DNA from: Gnetum montanum
Taxonomy: Eukaryota; Streptophyta; Gnetopsida; Gnetales; Gnetaceae
Length of the DNA: 64,000 nucleotides
Assembly: GCA_015680685.1 (NCBI GenBank)
Contig: MNCI01024081.1
Span: forward strand, 56,888-120,887
Direction: 5' to 3'
This document shows positions 32,106 through 44,389 of the stretch, piece after piece (the first letter of the stretch is position 1; each line of letters opens with the position of its first letter). The notes under the pieces are model-generated. The model did no database searches. It was not told the DNA's origin and worked only from the letters and a program-made list of their open reading frames with translations. The translations under genes were made by a program, and so were the position numbers.

Positions 32106-35100
32106 ATGTCTTCTTCTCACAGAAGTGCTTCTCTATCCAAGATTGATAAAGTTTATCTACCAAACCCTCAACAATATCAAATTATATATACTCATCCTTA
32201 TAAGTATGTTCTAAACTTCACCTTCATCCTACACCAAGATGAACAGCTGTGGTGGTGTGACATGGAAGGCAACCTTGTGTTGCTGCCCAATCATGCTGCT
32301 CTTACAATGCTCTATCAAATGCTTACATAATGTGGTCTTCAAGACCGCCATGAGGAGTATATTGTAGAAGATGCTAATGCTAGGGATTATCATCCCATTG
32401 AAGCATAACATCTATAGGATCGGTAGCTAGAGCAGTGCTATGAACTTTCGAAGGGAAAAGGGATTAATGATTCTATATCCCTATTGTACCAACAAGCTAG
32501 TGGGGAACCCTTCTCTGGGGATTTTCCATTCAATGAAACNCAAGAAGTAAGATTGTGATCATGATCACGATTGTCGAAGAGGAGGTAGTAGGCACCGTGA
32601 TGGTGCTAGGTCTTCTTCCTCTTCCCCTTGTCATCATCTTCTTCTTCTAGCTTTGACTATGCCCACAGAAGGCAAGATCATGATGGAGGTGATCAAAATG
32701 AATGAAATGATCAACGGGACCACAATCATCAAGGGGACTATTGAGAAAGAAAAGATCAAGGGCATTGATGTTCAAGAGAGGCACATCACCATGAATAAAG
32801 GAATAGTAGAGGGCATCATAGGCACCATGATCAAGGCCTCAATGAGCCTCTATTTGCAACCCAAAGTATGCTTAACATCATAGAGGTAGTCAAAATTCTA
32901 ACAAGGCATGTGAAAGATAGTCAGATCAAACAGTTCAACATGAACAATTTTCCTCAATTTGAAGGAGGATATAAATTTGATCCACAAAATCATCTTCAAG
33001 ATTTTCAAGATGCATGTGCCTTACAAAACAGAGAGAATGAGTGGAAAAAATTGAAGTTGTTCCCTAGAACACTCATCAAAGAAGTAGGAAACTAGTATCA
33101 GTCCTTAGAGCCAAAATCTATCAAATAATGAAGTACCATGCTTGAGTTTTTCAATGATAAGTATCGAACATACTCCAAAGTATCCAACTTAAGGAAGAAA
33201 ATTCAAGGATAGAAACAAGAAATATACAAGCCCTTGGATGCTACCATTGGCTGATACTATGCCTTGGTGCAAAAATGTCCTAGCCATGGTTATTCTCAAT
33301 TACTTCAACTTCACCACATTATAGATAGGCTTCATAATGAAATGAGGAAAACCCTTAGTGTCTATACCCAAGGGAAATTATCAAAACTAAGTGCTCGAAA
33401 AATACAAATATTAATAGAGCAGGTAGCTAAAGAGAAGGACGAGCTAAGAAAAAGAGAAAGTGTAGAAGAGTACAACTACAATCCTTCCATTTGTAAGAGA
33501 GAGGTTCGATTCTGTGACACTGTGGACAAGTTCATATTTGATGAGTGGGTAAACAAGAAAACCTTGCCACTTTAAAAATTCTAATCTAAACTTACAGCCA
33601 TGGTTGATCAATTATGGGACCCAATGGATAACAAATTTCAAGCTATTCTCAAAATTGCTAAAGAATCCATGGAACAAGGTAGTGATCACGAGCACAGGAA
33701 GCACAAGGAAGCTGAATGGGCATATCACAAAGGTAAGGGTAAGATTGCTACAATCAAACAAGTTGTAGATAGTGAATTAGATGATGATCATGGATCTGAT
33801 GTCTATCAATATGAACATCCTAAGGGATGTTGTCCCATTATGTCACATCTACAGGGGTCCAGGGTGTATGCCTTACATCCATGACTTACATAAAGGTAAA
33901 CATCCAAAAGGCTACCTTATCCTCAAGGTAATCTCAGGTAGTTCCACTAGCAACAACCATATTATCCCAAGTGGAGCTCCACCACAATTGTATGAACAAT
34001 ATCAACAATGGCAACAACCACAATCACAAACGCTAGCACCACCAAGGCAACACTACCCTTACCAGCAACTTAATTCATATGGTTACTCCATTTGGCAACC
34101 CATGTTTCCACGTGACTTCTCTAATCATTTCTCTAATTTTCAACCTCACTACCACCCTTCAAATTATTATCGAGTGTATTCACCACATGAAAGAAGAGAT
34201 ACCACCTCTTACCCTTATCCTCCTCTTGTCCCTGCATAGACTCCTCTAGTTGCATAGCTACTACCTACTCCACCTATGCAGGGTGAACTACCAATCCAAC
34301 CTCAATAACGCAATGCTACAAGGGCTGTTAATCTACAACTGAATCATTAATCGAAGGGGTCAAATGCTCGATCAAAGAAAAGACCTTTCTTTCAACCCCC
34401 TCACATATACCTATAGTTAACAACCCTATTCCTACCTCTCCCTCCTCTATATCACATTCCTTCAAGCGTCCTTCAAACTAAACTCTACTAAGGATCCATA
34501 CTATAATGCTCACTCATACTGTGTCTAATTGGATCCGTACGGGAAACCTTCCCAAAAAATTAACCAATCTTGGAAGTTCTCTAATTTATTTGCAAATTGC
34601 TAGGAATGAACCATGCAAGGCTCTTCTTGATTTAGGTTCTAATGTTAATTTAATTTCTCATGAGATGTACAATACCTAGAACCTACCACCTCTAAAGAAG
34701 AGCGACATAAGATTAGAATTGGTAGACTAGTCCATCACTATTTCATTGGGACTAGTAGAAGACATTATGACCACTATCTGTGGGTGGTCTTATCCTACCA
34801 ATTTTCTGGTAATCAAAGTGAAGAACTACAAAGGGGATTTTCCAATCATCATGGGAATGGCATGGCTGAGCACCATTGATGCAAGAATGGGCATTAGAGA
34901 TCTTTCCCTAGAGACATCTAAAGAAAATGCATTTGAAAAGATTGAAAAGAAGAGAGTTCCATTCATTGCGTACAATAATAACAGGTGCAATTATATTCAA
35001 AAACTTCGGGCTATAAAGCATGCCAAAAGTAGAAATTCAAAGGTGTCTATATGTAGCAACTACAAAATAGGAGGGTACCTAGTGGCTAACCACTGATTCT

Positions 35101-35230
35101 AAAAGTAGCACACTTTGCATGAAACCAATTGAGAGCCTAACATATGCATACGTCACAAGCATGGATGAACTAGAGCAAGTTCATCACAAACTCTCTAATG
35201 ATACAAATGATGATACTCATTAGGGAGAGT
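32106..35230 (+). pseudogene. Gag-protease of element A, degenerate
   Basis: Starts MSSSHRSASLSKID at 32106, the same start as in B. N-terminal module: YTHPYKYVLNFTFILHQDEQ, MEGNLVLLPNHA. Gag core from about 32868: MLNIIEVVKILTRHVKDSQI, FEGGYKFDPQNHLQDFQDAC, KKLKLFPRTLIKEVGN, HHIIDRLHNEMRKTLSVYTQ. Cys/His motif region: YEHPKGCCPIMSHLQGSR, with its first two cysteines lost. Protease about 34499-34960: the active-site segment reads LLDLGSNVNLIS, so DSG has become DLG. ICGWSYPTNFLVIKV and FPIIMGMAWLSTIDA follow. One undetermined base at 32540. Multiple stops and frame changes. Confidence 0.8.
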
Positions 35231-35429
35231 TGAAAATTCCTACAAAATTCAAATAAGAGCCCCATAAGCTGAAAACATTATGGGCTAGAATAAAATATGT
35301 ATTTTTGAAAAATGGGAAGCCAATTATAATTAATGAAAAACTTACTCCAAAACAAAAAAGGATGTTGTTTAAGGTAGTTGAAAGATTGTCAACAGCTTTT
35401 TCTTGATCATATCTTGAACTCACAAGGAT

Positions 35430-38183
35430 TGATCCTAGGATATGCCAACATCACATCTACACTGACCCAGCCATGAAGCCAAAATGATAACTATAGAGGT
35501 GATTGAACCCCAAGCTAAAGTAGATTATCAAGGAGGAAATTGAGCAACTCCTCAAGGTGTGGTTCAACTATCCCATTACAGATAGTAAGTGGGTCAGTCC
35601 ACTCATAATTATGCCAAAGAAAGTTGGCAAGTGGTATGTCTACATTGATTTTAGGCTACTGAATATGGTAACATTCAAGGATCATTTTTTGTTGTCATTT
35701 TTTGACCAAGTGCTCAACATCATATCTAGGCATTACTACTACAACTTTTTGCATGGTTATAGTGGCTATAACCAAATTCAAAATGCACCAAAAGATCAAG
35801 CAAAGACAACATTCATAAGTCCCCAGGGGACTTTTTTATATCACAAGATGTCATTTGATTTATGTAATGCTCCTACAACATTCCAATGTCTAGTCTTGAG
35901 CATTTTTCAATAGCAGATTGGTAGTGGTGTGGAAGTCTTCATGGACGACTTCTCCACCTATAGAGCTACATTTGAGCAAGTCTTGAACCACCTTCAGCAA
36001 GTGATGAAATGATGTGTTGAAACTAACTTGTGGCTCAATTAATAGAAAAGTCACATCATGGTCCAAGAGGGCATTATACTTGGGCATAGAATATCATAAG
36101 AAGAAATTGAGATGAACCCTAAAAAATAAGGATCATCCAAGGAATAACCCACTAGTAAAAAATAGTTAAAGATGTTCAGTCATTCCTTGGACATACTAGC
36201 TACACCTGGTGATTCATAGAGAATTTCTCTAAGATTGTAAAACTATTGGTTGAGCTAACAAAGAAAGATGCTCCTTTTGTCTGGACCGCAGAATGTGAAA
36301 AAGCATTCTAGCAACTAAAAGAGAAGCTTGTAGAAACTCCAATCCTACAAGTGCCTGATTGGTCCAAATCACTTCATACCATGATGGATGCATCAAATTA
36401 TGCTTTAGGAGTGATGCTAATGTAGTTAGATGATAAGCAACATCTATACTACATCCACTATGCTAGATGAATCATTGTGGATGCACAACTGAACTGCACC
36501 ACCATAGAGAAAGAATTGATTATAGTGGTGTTTGCTCTAAAGAAGTTTAGGCATTATGTGCTTGGATACAAGGTATTTGTGCACACTGAACACAGTGCAA
36601 TCTACTTCCTAATGAACAAGCCAATGGGGAGCCCTCATGTCATATAATGGTTGGTGATCTTGCAAGAATTCGATCTTATGATGGTAGATCAAAAGGGCAC
36701 TGAGAATATGGTCATCAATCACTTGTCTTTGTTGCGATGGGATGACAAAGAGGAAGAAAGCCCACTCTCTGACATGTTTCCTGATGAACTCCTCTTTGCT
36801 GGGGCTATAACTAAATAGATGCCCAATGAGCCAAAATGGTATGATGACATTCTCACCTATCTTCTCACTCAAGAGATGCCACAAGGGTTGGACCACCAGA
36901 AGAAATAATAGTTTCTTCACTAGCTAAAGTACTTCATGGAGATCAACGAACACCTCTAGAAGGTGTGTGCCGATGGCCTAGTTCATTGGTGTGTCCCTGA
37001 TGCTGAACAACTACACATTCTCCAAGATGCTCATGAAGGTCCTTATGGAGGAAACTATGCTAGGAGATGCATGGACATTAAAATCCTAATGGTAGGGTAC
37101 TATTGGCCAACACTCTTCAAGGATGCTCACCATTACATTCTCTCTTATGAACGAGATCAACAAGATGGTGGAATGACTACTTGAATGGAGGGATCCCAAC
37201 AATGGATTTAACCACTAGAACCATTTGACATCTGGGCATTGATTTCATGGGTTCCATCATGCCCATGTCAAATGGAAAGGTGTACATCATATTTTCTATT
37301 GACTATTGTATGAAATGGGTAGAAGTAGCAGCCATCATCAACTATACATCTTCTACGGTTGCTCAGTTTGTACAACAAAACATTGTAAACAAGTTTGGTT
37401 GCCACGTGCATTAATTTCTAATAATGAAACTCATTTTATAGGCACTACTTTTTAAAAGCTCATGTAATGCTTAGGGGTTGAACATAAATTCACGACACCT
37501 TACCATCCTAAAGCTAATGGTCAAGCTAAGGTTACCAATAGGGAAATCACAAGGATACTAACAAGAGCTGTTAGCAAGTATAGGAAGGACTAGAGCATAA
37601 AATTCAACAATGCCCTTTGGACCTATCGCTCAACTTGGAAACTTCCTATAGGCTATTCTCCCTATGAGCTTGTGTACAAAAAATTACCAACACTTCCAAT
37701 CCAATCCGAACTTTGTACACTTTCAATTGCTTGTGAACTTGACCTTGACTTAAGTCTAGTACAAAAAGAAAGACTAATGAATCTCAGCTTGCTAGATGAA
37801 AATAAATTAGTAGCCCTATCATCTAATGAGTTGCACAAGGCCTATAACAAAATATATCATGACTTAAAAATCAAAAAAGTCAAATTTCAACCAAGAGATA
37901 ATGTTTTCTACTAGAACCCCACACACATACCACAATGAACTAAGTTCCAAATGTTGTGGAAAGGACCTTACATTATTTATAAGACTTTTAATTCTAGGGT
38001 CATGATGATCTATAAACCTAAGAGACCAAACAAGAAACAACTAGCTAACATCCAACAAATTAAACCTTTCCATGAGCATACACCAACTAACACAACAAGC
38101 ACCTCATCAAATGGACAACCATGCTCTATATTTCGAATCTCATCCTTTCAACTTAGTCAAGGGGGAGATGGCCACTTATGCTA
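35430..38183 (+). pseudogene. RT, RNase H and integrase of element A, degenerate
   Basis: RT: SKWVSPLIIMPKKVGKWYV, YIDFRLLNMVTFKDHF, FLHGYSGYNQIQNAP, MSFDLCNAPTTFQ and active site FMDDFSTY at about 35940-35960. RNase H: TTIEKELIIVVFALKKFRHY, VHTEHSAIYFLMNKPM. Integrase from about 36960: HILQDAHEGPYGGNYARRCM zinc-binding region, core FGC-HVH/SNNETHFIGT and TPYHPKANGQAKVTNREI; the C-terminal part ends SQGGDGHLC with a stop at about 38181. These domains are of Athila type. Many stops. Confidence 0.82.
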
Positions 38184-40182
38184 ATCATTTAAGTGGCTCC
38201 TTAGTTTTTTAAATTTTTTTTTACACAATTTTGTTTTATAACTTTTTGTTTTACATGTTCTTTATTTTACATCTTTTTGTTTCCATGTTATTAATCTTTT
38301 CTAATTTTTGTTTTATACCATCCTTAGTATATTTTATGTTTCTTGAATATTTTACTCTCTTTTATATTTTATTTTATTTGGTGTGATTTTCTAACTTTTT
38401 GTTAATAAGTTCCAAGTACAATGATAATGCATTACTTGATGGAGGTATGTATTATTTTTATTTGATTGTTGGTGTCTAGTTTCTAGCTTTGAATTTTGTT
38501 ATAGATAATTAGGACATGGTTTCTTTTCACGCAATAGGCATTGAGTCCACAACAACCACCCATCCACACACTCTATGGTTTTTCTTGTTCTGGAAAAATG
38601 TAGTCCTTTTTTCATTAATAAAACTTTAATAAATTTGTGACTTCGGTAGCTTCCAAATTGGGAAGGATGCAAAGGTTTGAACAAGGTGTGGCTTCAAGGG
38701 GATTCAGTATTCTTTGTGCCTTTTTGCTTGCTTGGGTGCATGTGTGTTTTTATGAATTTCTTATTGTTCCATGCTAATCAATAAAAGGAAGTTGAATAAG
38801 TCCTTGCATGGTATGGTTCTCATCAAGAAAAGAAAAAAATAATGATAATTCAAAGCACACCCTTTGGACAAAATAAATGCATACATCCTTACATAGTGTG
38901 GTTCTCATCAAGAAAAAAAATGATGAGAATTCAAAGCACATCCCTTGGACAAAATAAATGTATGTGTCTTTGCATGGTGTGGTTCCCATACACAATGGGA
39001 ATTCAAAGCACACCCCTTAGACAGAATAAATGGACTATAAGCACTAGTTATGGGACTAGTTCCCTCTAACTAATGCCCTTCCTCACTGCCTACTTCTTCT
39101 CTAATAAGGAATGATGGTTGTTCTATGGGAGCACTCTTATGTCTTAGGGGATGGACTAGTCTTAGAATGATGATGCAAAGTCACTGAACATGGCTGGTTT
39201 TGGTCTGGACTAAGGATGGATCCTATCAAGTCATTTTACCACACAATCCACAAGGGACTTCATGTAACCATAATTAGGAACTCCATTCCACTCACCCTCT
39301 TATCTATCTATTCTTCCCATGTCTCACCTCACTACCAATTTCATGTTTTAGTTTAATGTCCTGGTTTGATCTGTCAAAATTCTTAGTTAGTTTCTTATGG
39401 GTTTTTGTACTTAACCTTCTATAACCATCAATCATCCATAAAGCCCATGGACTCTTTGGTTTGAAGTTATGCAAGGGCATAAAAGGATTATGCCTACTTT
39501 GGGGAGGACCCACTTACATATCTTTTGGTTGGGTTAGTTAAGTTATTTACCCTTATATACTCTTACAATCAATTTTTTTTATTTACCCCATCAATGACAT
39601 CCAATGGTGCACATCTTAATAATAGTTTTCAGTGAAGTCTTCTTTTTATTGTTGAGAACTCTTATACCCTCTTTAAATATTTCCTTGTGTTGAGCTTTTT
39701 TCAAATTTAATGGATCTCTTATCTAATTTACCTTACCACAATCACAACTTAGCCAAGTGTAACCACTGATGAGACAAGGCATTTAACCACTATGTGTTAC
39801 ACATTGCATACTAATTTATGATTCTGTTGTAATTGCAGTGGGAAGCATGGACTAGAAGTGGAACTATCTTCACCAAGGATGTAGTAGTACCACATAATGA
39901 GGATCGTTCATGATCATTGGATATCTTCTCTCTCTCATTATTCTACTGCCAAGAGGCGTTGGATGAAATGTTATCCAACGTGTTCACTTCTCTTATCATG
40001 AACATCCCATTTTGTAAAAATTATACTTTCGTACACTTGGACATTCAGAGTCTATCTATTTCATCTGAGTCAATTTGTAATGTCAGTCAATAACCCCATA
40101 CCTACCCAATATATTATGTTGTAAAGAACTTGTTCCTCCTCTTCTTCACTCCAGGACAAGTTTTCATTTAGCTGTGGGGCTA
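38184..40182 (+). other. 3' noncoding region of element A
   Basis: After the pol stop there is a T-rich TTTTGTTTTACA field (38210-38290), conserved block 1 (about 38684-38720, GTGTGGCTTCAAGGGGATT), a three-copy tandem repeat (38800-39030), and conserved block 2 (39450-39520, hairpin region plus CTTTGGGGAGGACCCACTT). The region ends in AGCTGTGGGGCTA just before the LTR, the likely polypurine tract. No gene is supported. Confidence 0.7.
38800..39030 (+). repeat. Three-copy 70-80 bp tandem repeat with internal hairpin
   Basis: Each copy has CTTGCATGGTGTGGTTC, an inverted pair TCTCATCA/TGATGAGA around an A-rich loop, then ATTCAAAGCACACCCCTTGG and ACAAAATAAATG. Copies are uneven in length and diverged. 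The same three-copy array occurs in element B at 43660-43920 in the opposite orientation. Confidence 0.85.
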
Positions 40183-40984
40183 TGATGAACATGTTTTTAA
40201 CATTGGCCATGATGTTGTGTACAAAGTGTATACTCCAAGCCTATAAATATAGTGCCTAGGCTCCAAATTTCAAAATTAGTTTTTGGCCATTTTCTAGTTA
40301 GAGTAGCGAAGCTTTTGCCATTTCTTCTCTCTATAGTTAGAATATTTTTTGGGTGCCCGTAGAAGGAGTCTAAGTGTGTATAGTTCTTTGTTTGAGCATT
40401 GATGTACCTAAGTGCAACAGTGTGACAGGAATAAAATGAACTCTTTTGGCAATCCTTGTAGCACTAAGAATAGATTAATATTTTCTTTAATGTGTTCTAC
40501 TTTCTTTCTCTTTACTTTAATGCATTTGAATTAAGCAATTTATTTCCAATTTTTAATGAACATGAGCACAACCACTTCGAGCATTCATATAGTACCTAGT
40601 AACCCAACAACACTTAACGTTTGGTAGCCCAACAGCACTATATGTGTTCAACATGTGTCCAAGAAAGTGGGATGGTTACTTATGTTAGGCTAGATAGACA
40701 ATAAAAAATTAGATTTTAAATTACTCTACTCTTCATTCTTGTTGTAGACAATCAAATCTATAAAATAAAAAGTAAGAAATAATCATATAACTCAATTACA
40801 CTTAAACCATACCCTTGAACCTCACAAGTGTAGTTGGAAAGACAACGAACATGCTCACCATTCACTTCACTTCCTAGAAGAGCTAGTACATTAGATAACT
40901 ATAGCTCCATGGAATTTGACCAAATCGCATGTAACACCTTAGTGATTCATATGGTTGCGCATAGGAGTACCTCGCCACTCATCA
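40183..40984 (+). repeat. 3' LTR of element A
   Basis: 802 bp, TGATGAACATG to CTCATCA; TATAAATA at 40242-40249. It is followed by the AATAT target duplication. Confidence 0.9.
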
Positions 40985-40989
40985 AATAT

Positions 40990-41687
40990 GATTCTAAGAC
41001 TTCTCAATTCTTATTTAGAAATGACTAAGGAACTTATCTTTTCCTTTTTGGTTCAAACCTTATGCCACATTCTATATTATAAAACATGCTAATTGATTCC
41101 TTAACAACATTTGTAACTCACAGTGATCCTTCAACAATGTAAGATCAACTTGCATAATAATTTTGCTTAACATCTATTATGTTATCTTCCAATGTCTTGA
41201 TTAGTGCTATTAACACAAATGATAATAATTAGCAATATGTTGATCTTCTTTAGTACCTCACTACAAGGGAAACTCCTAGTCATCTTATGCCTACTCAAAA
41301 GGATGCTTTACATAGACGTAGTTGACATTCCTAATGAGTAAATATTAATATTCTATGTTGAGTTTCTTCTACAAGTGTTCTTCTACATTGTCTTAGTCCT
41401 ACAAAGTCAAAGATAGGTCTTAACTAGGTTCACTTAGGAGTTTATGGAAAACACTTAGGATCATGCTTCTTAAAAAATCATATCACTTCTTTGGTCAAGA
41501 CATGTGATACTTACCAAAGGCATGCATCACTTATCTATCTTTCTTCATAGGAGCTTAACATATTTCAAATTACATGGTCCTCTCAAAAAATAAAATTAGA
41601 CCTTATTGGTGTTATTAGCTCTTCTTCATCAACTACGCACCAATTTATTTTGACTACTACAAAATACTTTACTAAGTGGATAGAAGT
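40990..41687 (+). pseudogene. Integrase, first part, of Tat-type element J
   Basis: Resumes the frame broken by A. It includes MPTQKDALHRR, a zinc-binding region with SFLKNHI..LVKTCDTYQRHA, then IKLDLIGVISSSSSTTHQFI and KYFTKWIEV, the first catalytic Asp region of an integrase core. Element B inserted directly after KWIEV. Confidence 0.65.
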
Positions 41688-42521
41688 TGATGAGTGACAA
41701 GGTACCCCTACGCCCAACCATACAAATCACTAAGGTGTTACGTGCGATCTAGTCGAAGTCCGTGGACCTATAGTTATCTCGTACACTAGTTTCACTAGGA
41801 AGTGAAATGACATTGAGAATGTTCATTGTCTTCCAAACTACACTTGTAAGGCTCAAGGGTATGGTTTAAGTGTAATTAAGGTATACAAATTTTTATCATT
41901 TTATATTTTATGGATGTAATTGCCTATAACAAAAATAAGGGTAGAGTAGATTGAAAACTAATTTCTATTGCCTAGCTAGCCTAACATAAGTGACCACCCC
42001 ACTTTCCTGGACACATCCTGAACACATATAGCATTGCTAGGCTACTAACCGTTAAGTGTTGCTAGGTTACCAAGTACTATATGAATGCTTGAAGTGGTCA
42101 TGCTTGTATTCATTAACTGCTAGAAATAAATTGCTTAATTTAAATGCATTAAAATAAAGAGCGAGAAAGTAAAATACATTAAAGAAAATATTAAGCTATT
42201 CTTAGTGCTGCAAGGATTGTCAAAAGAGTTCATTTAATTCCCATCACATTGCTATGCTCAGGTACATTAGTGCTCGAAGAAAGAACCATACACACTTTAG
42301 ACTCCTTCTATGGGCATTCAAAAAATATTCTAACTATGAGGAAAATAAACTACAAGAGCTTCATTACTGTAACTAAGAATGACCAAAAATTGACTATCAA
42401 AAACTACTCAAAACTGAAGCCCAAGCATGGTATTTATAGATTTGGGGTATACACCCTGACATCAGACCAAGGCCCCGATGTCACATACCCAACGTCAAGG
42501 CCAACATAATGCGATTCATCA
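41688..42521 (-). repeat. 3' LTR of element B
   Basis: 834 bp, bounded by TGATGAGTGAC and CGATTCATCA on the plus strand. It aligns with 50817-51663 along its length (for example CTACGCCCAACCATACAAATC at the left, CAAGGCCCCGATGTCA-like at the right). Confidence 0.88.
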
Positions 42522-44389
42522 TACCTCCATGACTGAATGAAAACTCATCCTTGAGTGTAGAAGAGGAGGAACAAGTTCTTTACAACACAACATATTAGGT
42601 AGGTATGGAATTATTAACTCTCCCACAAACTAACTTAGATGAAACAAACATATAGACTTTGAATGCCCAAGTATACAGAATTACAAGTTTTATAACATTG
42701 GATGTTCATGAGAAGAGGATTGAACACCCTGGAAAATATTGACATCCAACACCTCTTGGTTGTAAAATAATGAGAGAGAGAGAAGAGATCCAATGAGCAC
42801 AAATAATTCTCATTGTATGGTACTGCTGCATCATCCTTGTTGAAGATAGTCTCGCTTACAGTCCATGCTTCCCACTACAATCACAACAAAATCATGAATT
42901 AGTATGCAATGCGTAACACATGGTGGCTAAATGCCTTGTCTTGTCTCAGCTAGGTTTTGATTATGGTTGATTGGTTCCTTGAGTAGTGTTAGTGAGAAGG
43001 CTAATAGATAGGGTTAATTAAATCAAGTAGTCCATTAAATTTGAAAAAGTTCAATACAAAGAAATATTTGAAGAGGGTATAAGAATTCACAACAATGAAA
43101 AGAAGAATTCACTAAAAACTATTATGAAGATGTGTACAACTGGATATCATTAATGGGGTAAACAAAAACAATTTGATTGTAAAAATGTCTAAGGATAAAG
43201 AACTTAACTAACCCAACCAAAAGATATGCAAGTGGGTCCTCCCCAAAGCAGGCACAGGCCTTTTATGCCCTTGCATAACTTCACACCAAAGAGTTCATGG
43301 GATTCGTGGATGATTAACGGTTACAAAAGTTAAGTACAAAAACCCAGAAGAAACTAACTAAGAATTCTGACACATCAAACAAGGATATCAAACCAACACA
43401 TAAAACTGATGGTGAGGTGAAACATGGAAAGCATAGATGGACGAGAGAGAGTGTGGAATAGAGTTTATAATTATGGTCACATGAAGTTTCTTGTGGATTT
43501 TGTATTTAAATGACTTGATAGAATTCATCCTTAGTCCAAACCAAAACCAACCACATTCAATGACTTCGCATCGACATTATAAGACTAATCCATCCCCTGA
43601 GACACAAAAGTGCTTCCACATGGAGACTAGTCCCATAACTAGTTCTTGTAGCCCATTTGTTTGGTCTAAAGGATATGCTTTGAATTCCCATTTTTTTTTC
43701 TAAAATGTAAACGACACCATGTAAAGACACATGCATTTATTTTGTCCAAGAGGTGTGCTTTGAATCCTCATCTCTTTTTTTTCTTCTTTTCTTGATAAGA
43801 ACTGCACCATGCAAGGACATATGCATTTATTTTTTTCCAAGGGGTGTGCTTTGAATTCTCATTGTTCTTTTTTTTTTTCCTAATGAGAACTACACCATGC
43901 AAGAACTTATTCAACTTCATTTATTGATTGGCATGGAATGGTAAGAAATTCATAGAAACACACATGCACCTAGGTACACAGAAAAGCACAAAGAATACCA
44001 AATCCCCTTGAAGCCACACCATGTTCNNNNNNNNNNNNNNNNNNNNNNNNNNNAAAAGAAACCATGTCCTAATTATTTGTAATGAAATTCAAAGCTAGAA
44101 ACTAGACACCAACAATCAAATAACAAAAATAGTACATACCACCATCAAGTAACGCATTACCAATATACCTAGCACTTATTAACAAAAATTTGGAAAATCT
44201 TACCAAATAAAAGAAAATATAAAAGAAAGTGTAAAATATTTAAGAAATAGCAAATGTACTAACGATGATGTAAAACAAAAATTAGAAAAGATTAATAACA
44301 TAAAAACAAAAAGATGTAAAGTAAAGAATGTGTAAAACAAAAAACATATAAAACAAAAAAAATTTGATAAACTAAAGAGCTGCTTAAAT
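42522..44389 (-). other. 3' noncoding region of element B, with assembly gap
   Basis: On the minus strand, in order: an A/T-rich field after the pol stop (44220-44380), conserved block 1 (about 43989-44026), the three-copy tandem repeat (43660-43920), and conserved block 2 (43227-43300, AGGC-CTGT-GCCT hairpin then GCTTTGGGGAGGACCCACTT). A gap of 27 Ns lies at 44027-44053, beside block 1. No gene is supported. Confidence 0.7.
43660..43920 (-). repeat. Three-copy tandem repeat of element B
   Basis: Counterpart of 38800-39030 on the minus strand. Landmarks are GTGTGCTTTGAAT and TGCATTTATTTT (plus-strand reading), each present three times, with a T-rich segment and AGAACT(A/G)CACCATG between them. 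Confidence 0.83.

Larger units (their letters stand above)
31136..40984 (+). mobile_element. Element A: full-length Athila-type LTR retrotransposon
   Basis: 9.85 kb with LTRs 31136-31946 (811 bp) and 40183-40984 (802 bp), both TGATGAACATG to CTCATCA. The perfect target duplication AATAT lies at 31131-31135 and 40985-40989. Order: LTR, PBS, gag-protease, RT, RNase H, integrase, 3' noncoding region with tandem repeats, PPT-like GTGGGGCTA, LTR. The LTRs differ visibly, including an indel near 31170, so the insertion is old. It splits the Tat-type fragment J. Confidence 0.92.
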
